Source: Tuctoria greenei
Lineage: Eukaryota; Streptophyta; Magnoliopsida; Poales; Poaceae
Direction: 5' to 3'
Assembly: GCA_036927565.1 (NCBI GenBank)
Contig: JAYESD010000002.1
Span: 219,979,882-220,043,881, forward strand
Length of the DNA stretch: 64,000 nt
In this document: piece by piece, positions 56,001 through 64,000 of the stretch
How positions within the stretch are numbered: position 1 is the first letter of the stretch
How the letters are laid out: every line of letters starts with the position of its first letter
Notes under the pieces: generated by a model
Database searches by the model: none
The model's input: only the letters and a program-made list of their open reading frames with translations
What the model was told of the DNA's origin: nothing
Made by a program: the position numbers and the translations under genes

Positions 56001-57785
56001 CATCACGACAATGTCATGTGGTCAACGACGTCAACGCGGCTCATGGTGGAGCATCACGAGCACGCACGGACAAGTTAACGCAGTTCAAAAGACAATGAAG
56101 GTCAACTTGGGGACTCCTATAGGAATGATATCAACGCGGAAACTGGACGTACGACTTGACGACACATGAGTACCATAGCGGTCACCACGAACAGACTTTG
56201 ATGACGTCAAGCAAGACATTTCAGGGCAAGGCTCACCTTGTAGGCATTTCGCTGAATGTCTTGGGTGTGATCTTGATTTCGTCACTTCATCACTATTCGA
56301 AGGGTATCTTGGCACATGTCCTTGTTGATGGACACATCATTCTAACCCTGCATCACAGACCAGTTCTGAACATCAAGAAAGTTGGTTCTTTCCTCGTGAA
56401 CATTTCATCGATCACCTCTACTGCAGCACTGATCCAATCAATCTTGCAAAATCAGAGCTAACCTTGGACCAGTTGTCGATGCTGGTGTGTCAACGACGTG
56501 TTCCTGCATATCCTCCCTCCCACACATCACTTGCAACACCGTTTGGACTCTGCACGTGATCAGAACGTCGTGTCGACGCCATGTAAATGATGACGCCAAG
56601 TAAATGACACAAGGCAACACATCACAGCTTATGTGCGAACTTCCCAGGGACGCATGGGCGGTGGGACACGCTGCTGCAGGCGACGGTTTGGAGCCGAGCA
56701 AAACTGTGGCAGCGGCCGACGGTTAAGAGGGTGCACGGCAGGAGATGACCGGGGCAACCAGGAGACCATGCCCCAGAGTAGAGCGCCGCTAGGGCGCGAT
56801 GGGCGTGGGGGCGGTGAAGCGCCGTGCCGCAGGAGGCAGGCGGACGGCGAGGGAGGCGCGCAGACGGTGGGGAAGGCGGGCGACAGGTAGGAGCTAGCGC
56901 GCGGACCAGGGTGCGTTGCAGCCGGAAATATGGAGCACGCGGCCGACGGTTGTGTGGGGTGTCGTAGGGAAGCGGAGCGGAGCAGCACGGCTGGGAGCAC
57001 GACCGGCGAGCAGGTGCGGGGCGCCGGCGAAGTGTGGCCCAGCAGGGAGGCGGGCATGCGGCGGGCGGCTTCGGTGGAGAGCGCGACGACGGAGCAGCTC
57101 GGCCCGGCGGCCAGGAGAGTGGCACGGAGGTGACCCGGCGCGGTGGAATACAAGGATGCGGCGCTCAGAACCGTGAGCTGCGTTGTGCAAGAGGATTGCC
57201 AAAACTGAAGCGAGGCCTCCGTTTCTGCCTTCGGGGTGAAGAGATAAGCAGAGAGGATGAGGATGAATTGTAGTCGGCTGGGCAAACAGCTGCGTGTAGT
57301 TTGCATGCAGGTGCGTGGCACCATGGCAAGAGAAGAAGAGAGGCGGTTCCTTGTATCAATGGCTGACCTATGGGACCCCCAACACTATCCTCCCTCATTT
57401 TCCTTTCCACTTTCAAATAGAGCTAGCAAACATGCTTCAAAAAAATATCCAACTCTGGCTCAATGACTAAATAAAATGTTAATAATTTTATGGTGCAATC
57501 AGATTTCAGAACTGAGCAAGTTGAATTTTGAACTCAGGTTTGAATTTGAATTCAAGCAGTGATACTTGATTCATTGAAATAAATGGTAGATTAGGTTCAA
57601 AAATCCTGAAACTTTGAAGTTACCCTTTTTGAACCATATGGGACCTCAGAAAAAATTTGGAATGGATTTGGACAAAGTTAAGTACAAAGTTTAAATTTGA
57701 AGTCGACTCTGATTAAACTCTCAGTGCGTGTCCAGTAAATGGAAAACGTGCTTCAAAATTTTTGAAACTTTACCGAGAGTCTATT
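53076..57785 (-). repeat. LTR G (minus-strand gypsy-type LTR), interrupted by D at its right
   Basis: It starts TGTGGGGACC and parallels LTR H block by block (53150-53480, 53600-53700, 53780-54000, 54640-54820). The segment 54830-56600 has no visible counterpart in H and I recognise nothing in it; the ORF at 55500-55829 has no known motif. A GC-rich block and an AT-rich stretch (57470-57780) follow. The bases before it are TAAAA. No primer-binding site adjoins it. The right limit is where element D is inserted; whether G continues beyond the window is unknown. Confidence 0.5.
56620..57270. repeat. GC-rich block within LTR G
   Basis: The block is strongly GC-rich (GGGCGGTG, CGGCGAAG, CGGCGGCC repeats) between AT-rich flanks. 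Long open frames on both strands here are low-complexity by-products. A similar but shorter block is found in LTR H at 30740-31000. Confidence 0.5.
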
Positions 57786-60613
57786 TGTGACGCCCAGTTC
57801 CGAAAATGAACCAAGCTAACGCATATGTGTGCCTAGGATGTTCAACACACATACACGAGTGATTCACAAATGATAACCAGATAATTACCACAGCTCAAAT
57901 TATTAAATAAGTACTCTTATTACATAATTCATTATATCCTCGAATACAAGCTCTAATGAATATTAATGATAGGTTCAACTAATGCAGCGGAAATAAACTA
58001 ATTAAGCAACTAGGCAAACTAAGCAAAAGGGATAGCGCAGCTCCAATAACACCACAGGCAAAGCTGACGGTAGACACGGCCTAGAACTCCGCATTATCGC
58101 CATTAAACTCACAATTCTGACCTGCAACTGTTGGGGGGGGGATTGCAAGAGTGAGTACATGTCGTACTCAGCAAGTGTGGAAAGTATGACATGTGGTTGA
58201 TTCAAATGACGACAATAATAATGGCAAAGTGCTGAAAAGTACAGTAAAACATTTGAAAAGCAACATGTTATATGTATGTGAAGTAATCCCATCATAAACC
58301 ATGTAACCATAATAATATCAGTCCATAATTCACCATTAACAATAACCATAATCAATGTCATAAACCATGATTCCATCCCATAACCATAACCATAACCATA
58401 ATATCAACCATAACCATTACCATCCGAAATCCCAATTTCCCTCTAATCATGGAAGTTGTCCAGGTGCTCATAACCGGGAGCACGGCTATCATGATAGTTT
58501 TAATTAACTCTGCAGAGTTTGTACCACTTTACCCACGTGTTTGTGATTTCATCACCCGTCAGCGACTAAAGAACCTCCCTTATGCCAATTACACTTCCTT
58601 TGGTGTATGGCAAAGAGATCACAAAATAGCCTTTACAAAGGGATTACTAGCCTATTTAGACCCCACTGAGGTTTCACCGGTGGCGATGTCTCCCACTGAG
58701 CACATCTTCAACCAAGGGCCCCCTCTTGAGCCATTCGGATCCCAGGGTAGTCCCGCCAATCATCAACAAACCCAATCCGACTACCCCTTCCCCGAGCATC
58801 CACAATGGTCCAAACAGCACTAGCAAAACCCTAATTAATCAGCTACGCCGCACCCATACTTGGCCTCGTGGTGGCACTGTAGTCCTGGCCTATTCTCGCA
58901 TGAACCGGTCCTTAGATCTAAAGTAAGCAAACCACCATGACATCCAACCCATCCACATTAACCAGAATATCATTAATATATAATTAAATGTGTAGTGTTG
59001 GTTTTTCCATCCCAATTAATTAAGCGAAGCAAAAAGGTAAAAACTCTTCCCAACTTTGTACCATGTATTCCAGGTGACAAGGGTGGTTTAACAATTCTAG
59101 TAAACTTCCTACCATAGGATTCCCATCAAATTGACACAGCATGCAGTTTTGCAAACAAAACATTTATTTTAAAAACAGGATCAATATGCTTCAAGGACAC
59201 TTGCCTTGCTCTGGCGGATAGGGTTGCTCAAGCGCTTCGAAGTCTTGGTTCTCGAAATCCTCGTACACGATCTCTTGAGCACTTCCCCCTACTCGTGATC
59301 ACACATACAAGAAAATGCATACAAATCAACATGATGCACACACATTAATCAACATGCGATGATATGCATGCATGCAAAGTTTAATTATTAATTAACTACC
59401 ATTGTTTATTAATTAGATGCAACTAGTTCATACGTGTTCATATGAGTTTACGGGGGTTTTAGGGTGGATTAATGCTGCTGAAAATATAATTATGGTGCAA
59501 CTAAAATCAATTTACGTCTATTAGATTCAATATGGTCGCAAAAATTCCCATCGAGAACATGGCCTACCGTAGATGCAATGGCTTTGATGATCGTGGGATG
59601 AAGGTGACGCGTAGATGAAGTAGATGCGCAAGGTCCTCCAGCGGCACGATGACAGCGACGCGATGGCGACGACGATCTCCGGTGGACGGCGGCGCCCTCC
59701 TTTTTTCCTCCTCTTCTTCCCCTCCTTTTTCTTCTTTTTTCTTCCCTGGGCGCAGCCCTCTTGTCCCTGGTTTCTTTTGCCTTCTGTACCGGCGGCTTTT
59801 CCCATGGCTGGCGGCGGTTCTGGGATCGAGGGAAAAACCTACGGGCGGGTCTCCTTTTTATAGGCACGGTACGGGAGTCTCCCGATCCAGGGAACCAAGT
59901 CGGTTGCGGCCGGGAATGGCGCGCGTGCGCGAGCGGGATCGAGCGAGCGGCTGGCACGGCATCGGGCGGGATTCGGGGTGGGGCCCAGCAGCGGGAGCGG
60001 CCGCGGTTTCGGGCGCGCTGTGCGGGAAATCCCGCGTTTCGGCGCGGGAGGGCGGGATTCGGCGGCGGGCGGGGCGCGACACGGGGTGCGAGGTGGGGGG
60101 CCCAGGTGGCGGGGTGGCGTGTCGGGCGGGCGTGGCCAGCGGGCGAGCGGGGCGCCGGTCGGCGCGGGAGCGGGAGGCGGGGCCCAGGCGGGTGGCGTGG
60201 CGGCGCGCTGCGCGCGTGAGGCGCGTCGGCCCGGTCAGGGCAGCACGTCGGATGGGCGCGCCGCGCGCAGGAGGGAGCTGGCTGGGCCAGCTCGGCCTGG
60301 CCAGCGGCGGGTTGTTTTTTTTCTTTTCTTTTTTCTTTTTTTATAAATATATTACTATTTTTTTATATATTACTTATTTATTTTTATTATTATTTATATT
60401 TTATTGTTTTATATATATTATTATATATATTATTATTATTATTTTTATACTTATTCCCTATTACAAGTTTTAGGCTAAAATTATTATTTTCTTTTTCTTC
60501 TTTTGCTACACCATATATATATATTTTATTTTTTCTTATCTTTCTTTTATCCTACTAATGTTTAATGCATAAACCTGTATGCGATGCATGATGCGAAAAT
60601 TTAGGGTGTTACA
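57786..60613 (-). repeat. 3' LTR of element D
   Basis: 2828 bases, TGTGACGCCC...GGGTGTTACA on the plus strand. It contains a short hexamer repeat (CCATAA, four units, at 58378-58401), a G-run near 58132, a very GC-rich part (59620-60310) and an almost pure AT part (60311-60545). Compared with the 5' LTR it lacks 51 bases near 58955 and has one hexamer fewer. ORFs 58449-58823 and 59649-60473 carry no recognised domain. Confidence 0.9.
59854..59863 (-). promoter_or_regulatory. TATA box of element D 3' LTR
   Basis: On the minus strand CCTATAAAAAGGAG lies about 750 bases into the LTR, just downstream of the GC-rich U3 part, as expected for the core promoter. Confidence 0.6.
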
Positions 60614-60626
60614 AACCTACCCCCCT
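60614..60626 (-). promoter_or_regulatory. Polypurine tract of element D
   Basis: On the minus strand AAGGGGGGTAGGTT abuts the TGTAACACC start of the 3' LTR. Confidence 0.85.
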
Positions 60627-60639
60627 TAAAGTGAATCTC

Positions 60640-60766
60640 GCCCTCGAGATTCGATAGCGTGGAGAAAAGGTGAGGGAATTCTGCCTTCAAGTCTTCTTCA
60701 CGTTCCCATGTAGCTTCGGTTTCCGTATGGTGTTTCCATTGCTCTTTGCACCAACGGATCCTCTTA
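60640..60766 (-). pseudogene. Chromodomain C-terminal remnant of element D
   Basis: In one minus-strand frame this encodes RWCKEQWKHHTETEATWERE and DLKAEFPHLF, matching the chromodomain end of element C (27040-27140), with TGG where C has TAG. It is joined directly to protease sequence in another frame, so it is not translated as such. Confidence 0.75.
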
Positions 60767-61058
60767 TTCCTTGTGAATCCAAAACAATGAGGTTGGCGGA
60801 GAAGTCTACCTCCCTTATTCTAAGGCTTACTTTTGGACATACTATATTTGTCCTCATCTCTCCTCCAAGAGACTTAACCAATAGAGTAAACTTCATATGA
60901 GAGATAGGCAAACTATACTTGGCAACATACTTCGATGCAATGAATGAATGCGATGCTCCAGAATCAAATAACATAGTCGCGGGATTGGAGTTGGCGAGAA
61001 ACATACCAATGACCACGTCATCCGCTTGTTGAGAATCCTCCGTAGAGACATGGTTCAC
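60767..61058 (-). pseudogene. Element D protease, truncated
   Basis: TMLFDSGASHSFIASKYV contains the DSG catalytic motif and matches element C over VNHVSTED...LIVLDSQGI. After DSQGI the sequence jumps to chromodomain DNA in a wrong frame and stops at 60687. A TAG between Gag and this segment (near 61076) is in the same frame as both. Confidence 0.8.
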
Positions 61059-61076
61059 GTTACCACGAGCAAAGTT

Positions 61077-62229
61077 CTACTGTCCACGGTTCCCTTGTGG
61101 CTGTCCTCCATTGGGTCTTGGGTTTTTCCTCGGTGCATTGGTTCCTTGACCAAGGCCTGACTTAGGACATTGATGCGTGAAGTGTCCAGCTTCTCCACAA
61201 GTATAACACTTCTTAACTTCACCAGAATTATTGGGACGAGCTTGGTTTTGAACATTGGCTCCAGGAAAATCAGCACGAGGTGCATAAGGCATTGGAGGCC
61301 TAGGTGCTTGCATAACAGGGCGTTGCTGCACAAACTGAGTTGGGCGCTGTGCATAACCAGGGTGCTGAGAAGGAATAGAGGAGCTGTAATAGGGTGCATT
61401 GGGTGGTGCAAGGCGAGGGCGCACATTACTTCCTTGTTGTTGTCCTTGATATGGCGCCTTTCTCTTGTTGTCTTGCTCCATCTCACGAACCTTGTTCTCC
61501 ACCACAATTGCTTTGTCCACAAGCTTCTGGAAGTTGGCATAGTCACAATTGAGTAGTTGCACTTGGATCTCGTTGTTCAAGCCCCTCATGAACAAGTACT
61601 GTTTCCCGCTCTCCTGACTAACATCCTCAGGCGCATATCTTGAGCGTTGAGTGAACTTAATGAGATATTCACTCACGCTTGATTTTCCTTGTCTCAAGTT
61701 CTCAAATTCTTGCCTCTTCAAGATCATAACACCTTCCGGCACATAATGAGAGCGGAAGTTCTCCTTGAATTCTGCCCAAGTAATTCTCTCTTGATTCTCA
61801 TGAGCATTGCAATAAGCATCCCACCAATCTGCAGCTGCTCCAACTAGTTGATGAGAAGCAAACAAGACCTTCTCCCGGTCTTTGCATTGGACAATAGCTA
61901 GCTTCTTCTCCACGGACTTCAGCCAATCATCAGCTCCCATTGGGTCTGTGGCTTGTGCAAAGGTTGGCGGTAGTCCTCATAAACTCTCCCAATCGGTTAT
62001 GAGGAGGTGGGGGTGGCGGTGGAGGCATGTGGGGTTGATTTTTGATGTTATTGCCAGCCTGCAGCTGTCCCATTGTTTGTATCATGGTCTGCATGAGCTG
62101 GTTTTGCATAGCCAGTAGCTGCTCGATATTGACGACTCCATGAGCAGGTCCATGTCCAGTATTGTTCTGAGATACTCCATGGTTCTTCTCCTCACCATTG
62201 ACATCCCTCTGATTGCGAGTCCTCACCAT
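61077..62229 (-). pseudogene. Element D Gag
   Basis: The ATG at 62229 (MVRTRNQRDVNGEE) begins a Gag related to that of element C. The N-terminal part has LLAMQNQLMQTMIQ and a proline run; a frameshift near 61950-61970 then leads to ADDWLKSVEKKLAIVQ, LVGAAADWWDAYC, VPEGVMILKRQEFENL, YAPEDVSQESGKQYLFMRGL and an intact CCHC knuckle (CYTCGEAGHFTHQC, near 61160-61205). Apart from one frameshift the frame is open, so a long partial Gag is still encoded. Gag of this family packages element RNA. Confidence 0.88.
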
Positions 62230-62485
62230 CTGAAGAAAAGCAATAGGTAAGAATTAGAAAACGTCCCCAACTATATGCATCAAGGGATATGAAGCTAACC
62301 AACTAGCTATACTAGCCTAAGTGGACATGGCAATGCTAAAGCATCCCAAAGTCCTCTATTAAACACACAAGCAAACAATATATATATAGCAAACAACACT
62401 CCAAGCAAAAACACATCGATTCCTGAGTGCTCCTATGTGCTCTAAAGTGTCCATTCAATCTAGGCTGCATCCTACGGTCAACCTG
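62230..62485 (-). other. Leader of element D
   Basis: Untranslated sequence lies between primer-binding site and gag. The 70 bases next to gag match the leader remnant of C at 12235-12300. Confidence 0.7.
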
Positions 62486-62497
62486 GCTCTGATACCA
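62486..62497 (-). promoter_or_regulatory. Primer-binding site of element D (initiator Met tRNA)
   Basis: Minus-strand TGGTATCAGAGC lies three bases from the 5' LTR inner end. Confidence 0.92.
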
Positions 62498-62500
62498 ATC

Positions 62501-64000
62501 TGTGACGCCCAGTTCCGAAAATGAACCAAGCTAACACATATGTGTGCCCAGGATGTTCAACACACATACACGAGTGATTCACAAATGATAACCAGATAAT
62601 TACCACAGCTCAAATTATTAAATAAGTACTCTTATTACATAATTCATTATATCCTCGAATACAAGCTCTAATGAATATTAATGACAGGTTCAACTAATGT
62701 AGCAGAAATAAACTAATTAAGCAACTAAGCAAACTAAGCAAAAGGGATAGCGCAGCTCCAATAACACCACAGGAAAAGCTGATGGTAGACACGGCCTAGA
62801 ACTCCGCATTATCGCCATTAAACTCACATTTCTGACCTGCAACTGTTGGGGGGGGGGATTGAGAGAGTGAGTACATGTCGTACTCAGCAAGTGTGGAAAG
62901 TATGACATGTGGCTGATTCAAATGACGACAATAATAATGGCAAAGTGCTGAAAAGTACAGTAAAACATTTGAAAAGCAACATGTTATATGTATGTGAAGT
63001 AATCCCATTATAAACCATGTAACCATAATAATATCAATCCATAATTCACCATTAACAATAACCATAATCAATGTCATGAACCATGATTCCATCCCATAAC
63101 CATAACCATAACCATAACCATAATATCAACCATAACCATTACCATCCGAAATCCCAATTTCCCTCTAATCATGGAAGTTGTCCAGGTGCTCATAACCGGG
63201 AGCACGGCTATCATGATAGTTTTAATTAACTCTGCAGAGTTTGTACCACTTTACCCACGTGTTTGTGATTTCATCACCCGTCGGCGACTAAAGAACCTTC
63301 CTTATGCCAATTACACTTCCTTTGGTGTATGGCCAAGAGATCACAAAATAGCCTTTACAAAGGGATTACTAGCCTATTTAGACCCCACTGAGGTTTCATC
63401 GGTGGAGATGTCTCCCACTAAGCACATCTTCAACCAAGGGCCCCCTCTTGAGCCATTCGGATCCCAGGGTAGTCCCGCCAATCATCAACAAACCAGATCC
63501 GACTACCCCTTCCCCGAGCATCAACAATGGTCCAAACAGCACTAGCAAAGCCCTAATTAATCAGCTACGCTGCACCCATACTTGGCCTCGTGGTGGCATT
63601 GTAGTCCTGGCCTATTCTCGCATGAACCGGTCCTTAGATCTAAAGCAAGCAAACCACCATGACATCCAACCCATCCACATACCAGGCTTGCTTAGATCAC
63701 CCATTACAAAACCGTTTCGACCAGTTCACATTAACCAGAATATCATTAATATATAATTAAATGTGTAGTGTTGGTTTTTCCATCCCAATTAATTAAGCGA
63801 AGCAAAAAGGTAAAAACTTTTCCCGACTTTGTACCATGTATTCCAGGTGACAAGGGTGGTTTAACAATTCTAGTAAACTTCCTACCATAGGATTCCCATC
63901 AAATTGACACAGCATGCAGTTTTGCAAACAAAACATTTATTTTAAAAACAGGATCAATATGCTTCAAGGACACTTGCCTTGCTCCGGCGGATAGGGTTGC
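62501..64000 (-). repeat. 5' LTR of element D, cut by window end
   Basis: The first 1500 bases (plus-strand reading) are collinear with 57786 onward. It holds five CCATAA units at 63094-63124 and a 51-base segment (63681-63731) absent from the 3' LTR. The outer end is outside the window. Confidence 0.9.

Larger units (their letters stand above)
57786..64000 (-). mobile_element. Ty3/gypsy chromovirus D, internal-deletion derivative, right end outside window
   Basis: It has two LTRs starting TGTGACGCCC at 57786 and 62501 (plus-strand reading), a primer-binding site beside the right LTR and a polypurine tract beside the left one, so it lies on the minus strand. Between the LTRs are only 1887 bases: leader, gag, protease and the tail of a chromodomain. 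RT, RNase H and integrase are absent. Gag and LTR ends match element C. It is non-autonomous but keeps the cis signals for mobilisation. The base pairs before it are CTATT; the partner duplication is outside the window. Confidence 0.88.

Noticed and set aside
56622..57324. Overlapping minus-strand ORFs of 167 and 231 codons in a GC-rich block
   Set aside because: Pro/Ser/Arg-rich low-complexity translations with no domain; the block is part of LTR G.
58378..58425. Telomere-like repeat
   Set aside because: The unit is CCATAA, not the plant telomere unit CCCTAAA, and only four or five units are present inside an LTR.
59649..60473. Long plus-strand ORF (274 codons) in the GC-rich part of the D LTR
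   Set aside because: Composition-driven: Arg/Gly-rich in all frames, overlapping ORFs on both strands, and located inside an LTR promoter region.

Overview
The window looks like intergenic DNA from a large plant genome, most likely a grass. The evidence is wall-to-wall nested LTR retrotransposons of classes typical of cereals: Ty1/copia Sirevirus-type elements with two CCHC boxes in gag and repeated polypurine tracts, Ty3/gypsy chromoviruses of Tekay/Del type with LTRs of about 2.8 kb, and a gypsy Tat-type element with an additional RNase H. The grass assignment rests on family resemblance I recognise, not on a search. I see no convincing single-copy host gene, tRNA, rRNA or CRISPR array.

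Layout. 1-1260: broken minus-strand remnant of a plant transposon-type protein, a GC-rich leader and a cluster of palindromic motifs. 1884-8783: minus-strand Sirevirus-type copia element A (gag, protease, integrase, RT-RNase H, one recognisable LTR). 8784-9981: orphan AT-rich DNA. 9982-11419 and 29895-31018: two parts of one minus-strand gypsy-type LTR, H, split by chromovirus C (11420-29889, + strand, target duplication CAACC). C is itself split inside its RT active-site region by copia element B1 (14509-24853, + strand, target duplication CATGA).

31019-31573: fragment of a Tat-type LTR. 31574-35307: 5' LTR and gag of Sirevirus-type element F, cut off where Tat element E begins. 35308-53075: element E (5' LTR, gag, protease, RT, RNase H, additional RNase H, integrase, no 3' LTR found), split by copia element B2 (39740-49988, target duplication AGAAC). 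B2 is a sister copy of B1 and carries a 1032-codon open pol frame. 53076-57785: another minus-strand LTR, G, related to H. 57786 to the window end: minus-strand chromovirus D, of the same family as C but an internal-deletion derivative that keeps gag, protease and the tail of the chromodomain between two LTRs.

Nearly all coding regions are broken by stops and frameshifts, so these are mainly fossils; B2 is the best preserved. The most interesting signals are: CGGAC/GTCCG and GCTCCGG motif arrays shared by the LTRs of unrelated lineages and also present inside coding regions of B and E; a UAG codon preserved at the gag-pol junction in both B copies; the deletion structure of D; and a short ORF inside the U3 part of the B LTR. 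I did not find a new defence, metabolic or regulatory system outside transposon biology.
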